NCBI RefSeq assembly: GCF_000715075.1
Contig: NC_134085.1
Span: forward strand, 137,034,060-137,098,059
Direction: 5' to 3'
From: Nicotiana tabacum
Lineage: Eukaryota; Streptophyta; Magnoliopsida; Solanales; Solanaceae
Length of the DNA: 64,000 nucleotides
Part shown: positions 12,621 to 23,755 of the stretch, piece after piece
How positions within the stretch are numbered: position 1 is the stretch's first letter
Layout of the letters: the number at the start of each line of letters is the position of its first letter
Made by a program: the position numbers and the translations under genes
The notes under the pieces: generated by a model
What the model was told of the DNA's origin: nothing
What the model saw: only the letters and a program-made list of their open reading frames with translations
Database searches by the model: none

Positions 12621-12862
12621 AATCCCCAACAATAGTCAATAGAAAATCCCTGTCCTCCCCAACTTCCTAACAACCAAGTCCCTGACTTTCGTTTCCTAGG
12701 ACATCATTGATGCAAAAGCAGACAAAAATACTGTAACTATATGCAAATGTGATCTCACGTACCTCGAACCTCACAAACCACAAAAGAAAATATACCAATC
12801 CAGACAGCTTAGAATTAGATTAATTAGCTAGATACCAATTCTTTCTAAGAGATTTTAGTATC
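12621..12862. other. Short intergenic stretch between two elements
   Basis: No feature seen. AGTAT at 12857-12861 precedes the host LTR and differs by one base from AGAAT after its 3' LTR, a possible decayed target duplication. Confidence 0.35.
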
Positions 12863-13501
12863 TATATACAGTCAAAATCGGGCTTGCCTAATTTTGTATG
12901 GCTAATCGGAACCGGGTGGCAGACCAAGGCTCGACTCCACGTTGTATCGAACCATGGCACGGAGATTGATTGTTAAGCTCATGAATCTATGACTGATCAA
13001 GATCGAGACCAGCCATAATCGAGAACGAAGCGAGATGGAGATTAAGAGAGATCGAAGGAAACCTGCTATGTCGAATAATAGAAAGCCGAGATATCCGTGA
13101 TCGGGCGAGGATCGTGGCAGAAATCTCGGCACGTATCAAGTCAAGACCGGTTATTTAGTCAATCACGGGATTTTCTTCTGTATTTAGAATTGTAGCATAA
13201 GTAGAATTCCTCTATTATATAAAGGGGGTTCTAATCTTTTTGTAGACATATATTCACGCATAACAAAGCAATATATTACATTTTCTCTCTTAAGCTCTGT
13301 TGTTCAGTTCATATTCTTTTTAGCATATTCTATTGGTTCGTGGGCGATCTAGCTCGAAGGCCATAACCGCTCACTATATTGGTTGCTTTATTTTACAGTT
13401 AATTTCTAACATTCTCATATTTCTCAATTTGTGCCAAGTGAAATCACATATCCTTAAAACCACTTATAAGTTTAATTGTTAACCAATTTTAAGGGTAAAC
13501 A
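12863..13501 (+). repeat. 5' LTR of host element H
   Basis: Pairs with 61852-62490: same length, ends ...GTAAACA, with many substitutions between the copies. It begins TATATAC where the 3' copy has TGTATAC, so the terminal TG is mutated. A TATATAAA box lies at 13216-13223. Confidence 0.88.
13216..13223 (+). promoter_or_regulatory. TATA box in the 5' LTR of H
   Basis: TATATAAA, conserved at 62205-62212 in the 3' LTR. Its place about 55% into the LTR suits the U3/R boundary, so transcription should start near 13250. Confidence 0.6.
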
Positions 13502-13504
13502 GTT

Positions 13505-13522
13505 TGGCGTCCATCGTGGGGC
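13505..13522 (+). promoter_or_regulatory. Primer-binding site of H
   Basis: TGGCGTCCATCGTGGGGC starts three bases after the LTR. It resembles the TGGCGCCCACCGTGGGGC type common in Tat-lineage elements. The matching tRNA was not identified. Confidence 0.65.
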
Positions 13523-13611
13523 TAAGGATAATAGTGATTGCCTGTACAAATTTTCGTAACACACCATTTTATGCTTTTTCTTTGAAGTGTCTTTGATTAC
13601 AGGATTGAAAG

Positions 13612-14885
13612 ATGTCGAACTCTCAGTCAGCACCTCAACACATTGACAATGATCTCAGCTACCACGACGAGAATGAGAACATTGCACCAGGAAACATTGC
13701 AACCCCTGCTAGCCTCGATGGAGTTCTGGCCGCAGACCCAATCGACGTCAGTTCACATGTAGCCATCAATGGAAATGTGGTGGTCGATCTCGAAAGCAGC
13801 ATTCATGGGGGTACCCTATCAGCTACTCAGAATGCGGATGGCGGGATTAGCTTGCGGGTAATCTTCAAAATGTTGCTATCCCAGCAGGCGGCAATAACCC
13901 AAAATTAGAACCACATGCCGAGCAGGATCGAACTTGAGTCGTCCCAAGAAATTGTGCACAAGGTCGAATCGACTTCGAGAAAATCGAATGAGAAGGGATC
14001 GGAGACAAATCCCGCTATCCTAAAAATGCTCGAAGAGTTGTTGAAGCGGATCGAGACAGGAGAAAAGAAGATCGAGGAAAATGGTAAGAAGGTGGAAACC
14101 TATAACTCCATGGTCGACCAAATCTCGAGGGCACCTCGATATTGAAAGGACTAGATTCTAAAAAATTTGTGCAAAAACCTTTCCCCCAAATTCGGCTCTG
14201 AAGCCAATCCCTAAGAAAGTTCCGTATGCCCGAAATTCCTAAGTATAACGGGACAACTGATTCGAATGAACACGTCACTTTGTATACGTGCGCCATCAAG
14301 GGAAATGACTTGGAAGATGATGAAGTTGAATCCTTATTGCTGAAGAAATTCAGGGAGACTCTATCGAAGGGTGTCATGATATGGTATCATAATTTACTGC
14401 CCAATTCTATCGAAGGCACACGCCGGAACCATTAAGGTCGCAAAAGAAAGTCGGACCTTTTTAAGGTAAGGCAGGAAAATAACAAGATGCTCGAGGAATT
14501 TGTATCTCGGTTCCAAACGAAGAGAATGGATCTGCCACCGGTCACCGACGATTGGGCTGTTCAAACTTTCACTCAAGGTCTTAACATTCAGAGTTCCATA
14601 GCTTCACAGTAGTTAAAGCAAAATTTGATCGAGTATCCAGCTGTCACTTGGGCCGATGTACATAATCGATATCAGTCGACGATCAGGGTCGAGGATGATC
14701 AACTGTGGGATCCTTCTTGGTTCGTTTATCATAACAGGCACGTGGATAGAATCAAAAGAGATATCAACCGAGAACTGAGGTAAAAAAGAGATTGATATCA
14801 ACTGTATGATGGGGACCGTAGAAACAATGTGTCTGGGCGAAATTCTACACGAAATGAGAAGAGGCCAAAGTTCACGAGGACTTGG
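13612..14885 (+). pseudogene. Tat-type gag of host element H, broken
   Basis: Starts at Met 13612 and stays open to a stop at 13908, then continues in pieces 13915-14145 and 14226-14435 and beyond. The gag core is recognisable: PEIPKYNGTTDSNEHVTLY, CAIKGNDLEDDEVESLLLKK and GVMIWYHNLLPNSIE, then DLFKVRQENNKML and FVSRFQTKRMDLPPVTDDW. A small internal deletion removes the piece expected after PNSIE, and several stops follow. No protease or RT follows; H lacks pol. Confidence 0.82.
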
Positions 14886-15026
14886 TACTGAGGAAGGTCA
14901 CATTAAACATCCAAACTCCAAATGAAGGTACGAACCTATTTCAATTCTTTTTGTTTTTAACTAACTCTTGCAGGTTATCGACAAAGAGCGGCACGAAGAT
15001 TTGGATCTTAAAGTACGCGTTGCACT
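14886..15026 (+). other. Post-gag region of H and target site of element M
   Basis: Contains a GTACG...TTGCAG stretch resembling a small intron, then the GCGTTGCACT sequence that M interrupts. GCACT (15022-15026) here and ACACT (33690-33694) beyond M are the probable target duplication (4 of 5 bases). Confidence 0.5.
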
Positions 15027-18000
15027 TGTCACACCTCCTTCTTCCGCCCCCGCGGGGGTACAAGGGAGTTTTTTTCCAATTAAAGGACAATCGAAACGGG
15101 ATTTGTTTATTTATTTCCGAGTCGCCACTTGGGAGATTTAGGGTGTCCCAAGTCACCAATTTTAATCCCGAATCGAGGAAAAGAATGACTCCATATTACA
15201 GTCTGCGCACCAGAAATCCGGATAAGGAATTCTGTTAACCCGGGAGAAGGTGTTAGGCATTCCCGAGTTCCGTGGTTCTAGCACGGTCGCTCAACTGTCA
15301 TATTTGGCTTGATTATCTGATTTTATACATGTTAAACCTATGTGCAAAATTTAACTTTCAACCGCTTTTATCATTTACAGTTATTTTTATCAAGAATTGC
15401 AACGTTGTGAAAATGTATCTCGAACCGCGTTATAATCAATGTACTCGTGGTCGTCGACACACTTTGACTCCGTTGAGATTTGGATTTGAGTCACATCAAT
15501 GTGCACCCGAGTTTAAGGAAATTAAATTATCAAAGGCGCGCCTAAAGCGACTAGCGTATTATTATTTATGGGTAAGACCGTGGAATTCACTAAACAGTCT
15601 ATCCCGAATTCTAAATACTCAATTAAACATTTATCGAGGGCCCCGCAATTGATGCGTTTTATTGGGCGAGGCTCATCTCATTTTATTTTTAAAAAAAAGG
15701 TCAGTCCTAAAATGCCTACATTTTTTATTTGAAATTTGTCTCTACAAAATAAAAGAGAAAATATCTTAATTTATTTACATGTTATTACCTAGTTACATTA
15801 TACTAGGCATGTTCTCAGTTTGTCAAATTAAAAAAAACTTAGAAATCTAATTTTTATCCTAGACCATTTACATGCTGAAATTAACCAATATTATTTAACT
15901 AAACAATATTCCTACCAAGTTCCTACTAGATGGCCTATTCGTTTGATTTTTTTTACTCGACGGAGTTACTATACCATTTATTTATTTTTGGCAATATATA
16001 TAGATAGTTCATCCGTTAAGCTATCGTCGGATGTTCCACTATATGTATTAAATAACTACATGATTCTGATTTTTGCAAGCTAAATAATTTATACATACAA
16101 ATAAAATTCAGAATATAATTAAATATATTTCAGAATTTCAACTCTTCATTTTTTGTATTCATGCTTCATATTTCGGTTTACATAACCTGTGTGTCAGTTG
16201 TGTACCTGATATTGGAAGCAAAAGAAAATGAAGATGAGAATCAGCAGCAGTAATAACAATAGAGCACAACAACAACAGCCCAGCAACAGTAACAACCCAG
16301 TAACAGACCGGTGAAGTAGTAATCCCAAAACAAATGCTTCCAACTTTTATGAAACAACCACAATTAATGCTGATTTCAAACAATGAAAGAAAGCAGAAGA
16401 TTTTTTTAGTTTTTTTTATATTTGAAAATTTGAATATTTTTCGGAATTTTTCTCTCTCTTAAATATTCAACTCTTTTTTTTTCTCTGTTTGTGTTTTTCT
16501 ATTCTGTCTATCTGTTCTTTTTCAGATTCGTTCCTCTCTGTTATTTTTTTTTCTCCTCTCTCTTATTCTCTTTCTGTGTGTCCCCTTCAATCTGATTTCA
16601 AGACTTCTACTTATATCCCATCCCATAAATCTTTTAATCAATTAAAATTAACCCATTTTCCCCTACCAAATCCATTATCTTCCCACTCATCCCCATTACG
16701 TTAAATAAATATATCAACCTACCCCATTATATTTTGTCCCCCATGCTTTCACTAAACAAATACAAGATTCCTCCCCACTAAAATTTATCTTGTCCCCCCT
16801 TTATATTAAATAACTATATCACAACCCACCCCATTTCATTTTGTCCCCCATGCTTCATATAAAAAATTACAAAATGTACAATTCCTAAACTACCCCTCCG
16901 ACCTTACTGAAATTATCAAACTACCCCTGAACGTACTGCAAATTACCAAACTACCCCATCAGCTATAACAAATCAATTAATCACACTCAAACAAAATATA
17001 GCCAATATGACCAATTTCTACACAAATTCAAACAACAAATCTCATGAACATGATTTCTTCAACATTTCAACAACAAATCACATGAACATGATTGAACAAC
17101 AAAGAACAAGTAAAATTTGATTGAACAATATTTTTAGCAACAAACCTATTTTCAGATTCAACAATAATAACAACAAACAAGTATATTTAAATTTCTAAAT
17201 TCAATAATATTGAAATTAAAATCAACTCTAACAACATTACAACAAACAATTCCTATATTAAACTTAAACAAGATTATGAGACAAATTCAAGAAATAATCA
17301 TAAATGATAAACAAGAAATCAAACTATACAAATTTCGGATTCAAGATCAACCAAACAAAGTATGAACATGAATGAAAATATTCAATAACAATAACAAACA
17401 AACTTTGTTCAAACTTCGAATTAAACTTAAACAAAACAAATAAACATATTCAAATTACTAATCTTCAAATAATCAATTAAATCCAACCAAAATTATAACA
17501 AAGATATATGATCCAAAATTAAGAAGCAAAACATAACTTCACATTATATTACTAAATTAAAAACGAACTTCAAACAAAGATGAACATGAATTAAACAATG
17601 TTAACAATTTCTGAAAATACATAAAACACATGAAACAAATTGAAAAAAAAACAATTAATTTAAACTTCAATTTGAATCTAACAAACATTAAACTAACAAT
17701 TCCTTTTTTTTTTTTGAAAAAATGAATAAAATTAACATGAAATAAACATGAAAAACAACTAATTAATTTCCCATTTAAATCTGAAAATTAAATTATCAAA
17801 ACACATGAAGCAAACAAAAAATTAATTCAAACGATAAACATGAACAAAACAAGGATCGAACATTTATCGATTTTTACTTCGAGAAATATAAAACGAAATA
17901 TGGACAAAATAAAATTCAAAACCAACTAACCGGAGATGAATCAACGATAAACTCACCTTCCTATTGAGCTCAAAACAACATACCACAGACTCAAACGAAA

Positions 18001-19170
18001 AACCAAATGAATCCTTGATGAAAAGGAAGGAGATGACGCACCATTAGAAGCAGAAACGAAGCCGCAGCAGCTGGTCGACGCAGCTGCAGCTGGTCGACGC
18101 AGCTGCAGCTGGTCGATGCAGCTTGGAAGGAGGAAGAGAAACAACAGCGGTATGGCTGAAGAAGAAGCAGCGTGAAGCAGCAGCACGACGGAGGAAGTAG
18201 CGGCGATAGCCGCGGCGACGAAGAGAAGACGCAGTCGCGACAGCAGCCATGGCAACGAGCGTTGACGAACACGAAGAAGAAGTAGCTGGACTGTTGTTCA
18301 TTGGACGGAGAAGATGAAGTGAAGCTACATGCACAGCTGCGTGAACAGTAGCAGCAATGGCTGGACGCGAGGAGGAAGGCAGCAGCGACGAGGCATCGAT
18401 GGCGACGAGGGAGCTCCGAAGACGATGAAGTGAAGCTTGTTGTTCGTTGGAGCTGCTGGTTTTGTCGACGTCGGGCAGCCATGGTTGAGCTTTGAGGGGG
18501 AAGCCATTGATGCTAAGGAGAAAATTGGAGAGGAAAAAGCAAAAGTGGGGGGGGGGGGGCGGATGACTTAGGTCCTTTTTAGGGTTTTTTCTTCTTTTTT
18601 GTTTTATTTTATTTTGTTTGTAAAATAATAGGGGTGTTGGGTTATGGACTGGGTCGACCCAGTTCGAAATGGACTGGGTCGTAGGGAAGGTTGGGCCATT
18701 TTTTGGGCCTTTGGCTTGAAATTGAAGAAGAGGCCCAATTCCGATTTTTTGTATTTTTGTTTTCTTTTTCTTCTTTTATTTATCTAAAACTAAATTATAA
18801 AAATACTTAAATTATTATTAAGAACTAAATTAAGTTATAAAAGCGCAAATTAACTCCCAATAATAATTAACGCACAATTAAGTAATAATTAAGCATAAAA
18901 TTGTATATTTGGACATTAAATGCTAAAAATGCAAACGATGCTTATTTTTTTGTAATTTTTAATTACTAACAATTGTAGAATTAAATCCTACATGCAAAAT
19001 GCGACATAATTTTGTATTTTTTATTAATTTAGCAAATAAACATGCACAGACAAATACAAATAATTATTCAAAATATCACAAAATATCACAAAATTGCACA
19101 CCAAAGAAAATCATTTTATTTTGAATTTTTGGGAGTAATTCTCATATAGGGCAAAAATCACGTGCTTACA
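15027..19170 (-). repeat. Left (3') LTR of element M
   Basis: Minus-strand orientation, 4144 bp. CACGTG lies seven bases from the outer end of U3 (19159-19164). A TATAAG box reads on the minus strand from 16615, so the R start is predicted near 16583 and R-U5 is about 1.56 kb. It differs from the right LTR by a local 19-bp repeat expansion at 18069-18122 and scattered substitutions. The GC-rich patch 17950-18560 encodes only low-complexity Ser/Ala/Cys frames. Confidence 0.88.
16610..16615 (-). promoter_or_regulatory. Predicted TATA box of the M LTR
   Basis: TATAAG on the minus strand, repeated at the same place in the right LTR (about 31140-31145). The truncated LTR copy in segment P starts at the base equivalent to 16582, some 33 nt downstream, where transcription would be expected to begin. 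Confidence 0.5.
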
Positions 19171-19227
19171 ACACTCTTTTTCCCGGAATCGTTTTTTTCC
19201 CAATTGGGTGTTTAGAGCAAGGTTTTT
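19171..19227 (+). repeat. 57-bp piece of H flank misplaced inside M
   Basis: Identical to 33690-33746, the H sequence just outside the right LTR. At this inner side of the left LTR a polypurine tract of the type seen in O (GAGCAAAGAGGGGCAGC) is expected, but host sequence is present. M internal sequence resumes at 19228. Confidence 0.85.
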
Positions 19228-19251
19228 CCGCATGAAGCATTTTTTTTGAAA

Positions 19252-19326
19252 AAGATTTGACCGAACCTTTGCTTCAGAGGTTTCCTACATATCCTGGGCT
19301 AAACAGGAATCAGGTCAATATAGTTC
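19252..19326 (-). ncRNA. Boundary motif copy h (3' region|PPT) in M
   Basis: Minus strand: CTATA (19323-19319) pairs with TGTAG (19289-19285) including one T-G pair. Inner TCCTG/CAGGA. Third stem AACCT/AGGTT. Equivalent to copy g with different bases in all three stems. Confidence 0.5.
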
Positions 19327-19689
19327 GGGAAGTTTTTGGTAGCTGGGACTACCGTGGGACTGCAATGTTACTGTTGTTGCATGCTATTACCACTGCTTAC
19401 CGATCTCCTTGTTACACCGTGCTTAAAAGAAAACAAGAAGCTAGGCTAGACTGCAATTTGTTCTTGTTGCCTTGCTTTCTTGTCTGCTTGCATTTCTTCC
19501 GGTGCTTTTCTTCCGATGCTTTTCTTCCTTTTGACACATGTACTTGAGTTTGTGCTGGGACTTCTTATTGCAACCTTCTGTTTCCCGGTGCTGGGGATTT
19601 TTATTGCTTCCTGCTGGGGATTCCTGTTGTAACCCTCTGTTTTATTGTTCTCTGACTTGATTTTGAAATGTATGCCTCTGTTGTATGGG

Positions 19690-20360
19690 CGGGCTCCCAA
19701 CTTCAATACTTGAAAATTAATGCTGAATGTATTCCTCTGTTATATGGGCGGGCTCCCAATTTCAATACTTGAAAATTAAAGACTGAAATGTATGCCTCTA
19801 TTATCTGGGCGGGCTCCCAACTTCAATGCTTGAAATGTAAAGACTGAAATGTATGCCTCTGTTATCTGGGCAGGCTCCCAACTTCAACAACAACTTTAAA
19901 AATGCCACTAGGCTCCTGACTACTTAGAATTTGAATTGTATTCCCTTATTCTCCAGGTGGGCTCCTGATTGTTAAATTTGAAATTGAATGTCTCTATTCT
20001 CCAGGCGGACTCATGACTTTTAAAATTTAAACTGTATGTCTCCGTTCTTCAGGCGGACTCCTGACATCAAACTTGAAAAGTATGTCTCTGTTCTCCAGGC
20101 GGACTCCTGATTGCTAAATTTGAAATTTGAATGTCTCTATTCTCCAGGCGGACTCCTGACTTTTAAAATTTAAACTGTATGTCTCCGTTCTTCAGGCGGA
20201 CTCTTGACATCAAACTTGAAAAGTATGTCTCTGTTCTCCAGGCGGACTCCTGATTGCTAAATTTAAAATTGAATGTCTCTATTCTCCAGGCGGACTCCTG
20301 ACTTTTGAAATTTAAACTGTATGTCTCCGTTCTTCAGGTGGACTCCTGACGTCAACAATC
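19690..20360. repeat. Tandem array, units of about 50-60 bp (CAGGCGGACTCCTGAC)
   Basis: About eleven units, each with TCTCCAGG or TTCTTCAGG followed by CTCCTGAC, so CAGG and CCTG can form a short stem. The reverse complement matches the 47-bp array of O at 51750-52130. Confidence 0.85.
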
Positions 20361-20361
20361 A

Positions 20362-21290
20362 ACTTAGGAGGAAATGCCTCTCCTATGGGTAAAAACAAAC
20401 TTAGGAGAAAATGCGTCTCCTATGGGTGAAACTAAACTTAGGAGGAAATGCCTCTCCTATTGGTTAAACAACAACTTAGGAGGAAATGCCTCTCCTATGG
20501 GTAAGACTAAACTTAGGAGGAAACGCATCTCCTATGGGGTAAAAGTAAACTTAGGAGGAAATGCATCTCCTATGGGTGAAACTAAACTTAGGAGGAAATG
20601 CCTCTCCTATTGGTTAAACAACAACTTAGGAGGAAATGCCTCTCCTATGGGTAAGACTAAACTTAGGAGGAAATGCATCTCCTATGGGGTAAAAGTAAAC
20701 TTAGGAGGAAATGCATCTCCTATGGGTGAAACTAAACTTAGGAGGAAATGCCTCTCCTATGGGTGAAACTAAACTTAGGAGGAAATGCCTCTCCTATGGG
20801 TGAAACTAAACTTAGGAGGAAATGCATCTCCTATGGGTAAAACTAAACTTAGGAGGAAATGCCTCTCCTATGGGTAAAAACAAACTTAGGAGAAATGCAT
20901 CTCCTATGGGTGAAACTAAACTTAGGAGGAAATGCCTCTCCTATGGGTGAAACTAAACTTAGGAGGAAATGCCTCTCCTATGGGTAAAAACAAACTTAGG
21001 AGGAAATGCATCTCCTATGGGTGAAACTAAAACAAACTTAGGAGGAAATGCATCTCCTATGGGCAAAACTAAACTTAGGAGGAAATGTGTCTCCTATGGG
21101 TAAAAGTCAACTTAGGAGGAAATGCCTCTCCTATGGGTAAAAACAAACTTAGGAGAAAATGCCTCTCCTATGGGTGAAACTAAACTTAGGAGGAAATGCC
21201 TCTCCTATTGGTTAAACAACAACTTAGGAGGAAATGCCTCTCCTATGGGTAAGACTAAACTTAGGAGGAAATGCATCTCCTATGCGTGAA
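20362..21290. repeat. Tandem array of about 25 units of 37 bp
   Basis: Unit ACTTAGGAGGAAATGCCTCT plus CCTATGGGTGAAACTAA. AGGAG and CTCCT within each unit are inverted. Occasional variants (CGTCTC, TTGGTTAAAC) recur in a higher-order pattern, which suggests block duplication. Confidence 0.92.
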
Positions 21291-21669
21291 CCATTTCCTT
21301 CTTCCTGAATTATTTACTTACCTGTGTTGTCTTCCCTCGAAACTGCTGGGGATTATTTTGCTGGGGATGACTTTTCCTTTTCTTCCTTACCCACTCTGGG
21401 TTGCCCGAAACTCTGTCGAGGATGCTTCTACATCTCGATGATCCACTGAGGATAACACTGCTGTGGATAACTCTGCTGAGTAAATATGTTATCTTACTCC
21501 TTCCAAAATTACTTCCTTTTGAGTAAGATGTTTCATTCCTCTGCAAACTACTTCCCTTTTTTTTTTATTCTTTCTTTTCTTTTTTTCTCTTTTTTTTACA
21601 TCCTTCGAAGACTAACTCCCTTACGACTCGTTTTGCCTTTCCCCGAAAGGAACCGCTGAGGATACAAAT

Positions 21670-21845
21670 AAAATCGTCATTCTGTTCTTCAGGGGGGCTC
21701 CTGACTTCAACCAATAAATCGCCATTCTATTCTTCAGGGGGCTCCTGACTTCAACCAATAAATCGCCATTCTATTCTTCAGGGGGCTCCTGACTTCAACC
21801 AATAAATCGCCATTCTATTCTTCAGGGGGCTCCTGACTTCAACCA
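21670..21845. repeat. Tandem array, four units of 44 bp
   Basis: Unit contains AATCGCCATTCTATTCTTCA then GGGGGCTCCTGACTTCAACC. It is nearly identical between copies and a variant of the CAGG...CCTGAC repeat type. Confidence 0.88.
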
Positions 21846-21887
21846 ACTTTTTTTTTTCAAATTCAAACTTCTTTTTTTTTTCAAATT

Positions 21888-22335
21888 ATCCTAGGAGAAA
21901 ATTCATCAGACTAGATTTTGATCCTAGGAGAAGATTCATCCGACTAAGATTTTATTATACTATCTTGGGAGAAAAATTTCATCGGACCAAGATTTTGACT
22001 CTAGGAGATAAATCATCAAACTAGGCCCATTTTGTTGTGATCTTAGGAGAAAGATTCATCGGACTAAGATTTGATATCTTAGGAGAAAAATTCATCAGAC
22101 TAAGATCTCTATCTTAGGAGAAAGATTCATCGGACTAAGATTTGATATCTTAGGAGAAAAATTCATCGGACTAAGATTTCTTTCTTAGGAGAAAAATTCA
22201 TCGGACTAAGATTTGGTATCTTAGGAGAAAATTTCATCAGACTAAGATTTGATATCTTATCTTGGGAGAAAAATTTCATCGGACCAAGATTGTATCGGGA
22301 GGGAAATTCATCAGATTAGGACTTTTTATCCTAAG
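21888..22335. repeat. Hairpin tandem array, about ten units of 45-50 bp
   Basis: Each unit is a 7-bp inverted repeat, ATCTTAG...CTAAGAT, around a loop containing GAGAAAAATTCATCGGA. In two units (21962 and 22259) both arms change together to ATCTTGG...CCAAGAT, so pairing is kept. Confidence 0.85.
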
Positions 22336-23323
22336 AGGAAAATGTAAAGATCAATGATTTGAGAAACTTACCTTTGCAATTTCTTCTTTTCTTTTCTTTT
22401 TCCTTTGCACTGCTTTGTTCTTGCTTGCTGGGGATAATACCACTGGGGGAGTCTCCTTTCTTCCCCTCCTTCAAATTCAAATTTTTTTTTTCTTCTTTTT
22501 TTTGATTTTTTTTTGGTGTTTTGTTTTTTCAACACTGCTGGGGATAGAAGTGTTATCTTCTTGGGATAACGTTGTTGAGGATAACGCTGCTGGGGAATTT
22601 TATCCCTTCCAATCGATGCTTCATTCTTCTGGAAGCTGCTGGGGATGATAATGGCTTTTGCTTTTCTGAGCACAAGTGTCATCCCTTTGTTCTGTCTGCT
22701 GGGGAACAACTTCCTCCATTGAAACTTATTATATTGGGGCTACACTGGTTCAAAGACCACTTCCCTTGAGACTGATGTTATCTTTATTCTTTCTCGAATG
22801 GGTACCTGATTTCCAGAAAATTTTCCAAATGAAAGGAAAATTTTCTGCCCCAGTTTGACAGTCTCCTTTATGGCATGCATTTCTGTCATTAATGCCATTT
22901 CCTTTACCTGTTTCAATTTAAACAAAATTTGTTAGTTTAAAACATGGTGGTTGGTTTTGATACGCCTACTGGGATGGATTTTCCCTTTCTCCTTCCCTGC
23001 TCTGCGTTCCAAAACTTGTTGGGGATGATATTATTTGCTGGGGATAATCCCTTTCTGCAGGGGATATCCTTCTTCTTTTGTGGCATAGCTCGGAAACTGG
23101 CATTTCTCCGACCTTTTAGTCTAGTATGAATTTCCCAAATCATGCTCACTGCTCTCCTTGCTTTGTTCGCGGGCCTTGGCCTTGAGGCTTATAACCTTTG
23201 ATTTTGGCAATGATATCCCTCTTGACACTCGTCAATCCTTTTGTCAATTCCCTTTTGCTGGGGATATCTTTTTGACACTGGCCTCGCGCTTGTTCCTTGC
23301 TGACTATACCACTTGGATGTACT

Positions 23324-23747
23324 AGTCAGATCTCATCTTGCATAATTGGAAAGCTGATGGCATATTTTGAAGTCAATTCACACTTGTTCTGACCAAACAG
23401 ACTCTATTGGGGATTTTTCTATGAAAGGAAAAAGATAAAAGGGAGCAGAATAAAAAGACAAAGGAAAAAATGACTCTTTAACAAAAGAATAAAAATCTAT
23501 CAAATGCAGATACCGACTCTAATGGTCATGACATGCGCATGTGGCCTATCCTCTACCGCCAATCATCTTTCAAGATCTTCAATTGGCAATTCCCCATCTG
23601 ATTCTCAATCTTATTCGACTTGTAGTGCCCGAAGGGTTTTCACTATCAAGCCTCTCTCATTTTGGGTTTTTCTCTCAGCTTTCATCGCCTTATGGTATCC
23701 GTGAAGATTTTCACCGATAAGACTCTCTCATTTGTATCACTTTCCAG
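23324..23747 (-). repeat. Left arm of a 424-bp inverted repeat
   Basis: Reverse complement of 28613-29035. It is the natural upstream end of the M 3' region. Frames in the two arms differ at only one of 66 residues, so the arms are almost identical. Confidence 0.88.
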
Positions 23748-23755
23748 ATAGAGAA

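Larger units (their letters stand above)
19228..23747 (-). other. 3' region of element M, repeat-rich and non-coding
   Basis: Homologous in reverse to the 3' region of O (about 50100-52500). It contains one copy of the structured boundary motif (about 19262-19326, minus strand) and four tandem arrays listed separately. The 9-mer GCTGGGGAT recurs at least eight times on the plus strand between 19580 and 23280. No coding frame is credible; ORFs here follow the repeat period. Confidence 0.75.

Noticed and set aside
15272..15652. 126-residue ORF MVLARSLNCHIWLDYL, also at 24693-25073 and 29804-30058
   Set aside because: It lies in the U5 part of the M LTR on the antisense strand and is repeated only because the LTR is; the third copy is truncated.
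17953..18507. Ser/Ala/Cys-rich overlapping frames on the minus strand in the M LTR (again at 32504-33032)
   Set aside because: Several frames are open at once because the patch is GC-rich and low in stops; no domain is seen and there is an indel between the two LTR copies.
15027..19170. Left M LTR as an independent solo LTR
   Set aside because: It does have matching flanks (GCACT and ACACT), but M 3'-region sequence starts 57 bp later and the right LTR has the primer site, so one element with a converted junction is simpler. A separate solo LTR cannot be fully excluded.
20374..20766. 130-residue ORF with MPLLWVKTNLGENASPMGE-type repeats
   Set aside because: It only follows the 37-bp tandem array, whose short runs happen to lack stops; there is no independent coding signal.
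20362..21290. CRISPR-like look of regular 37-bp repeats
   Set aside because: The units are contiguous without unique spacers, and the setting is a plant retrotransposon.
23504..23704. 66-residue ORF MQIPTLMVMTCACGLSS, also reversed at 28656-28856
   Set aside because: It is antisense to the element and present twice because of the inverted repeat; no domain is seen.
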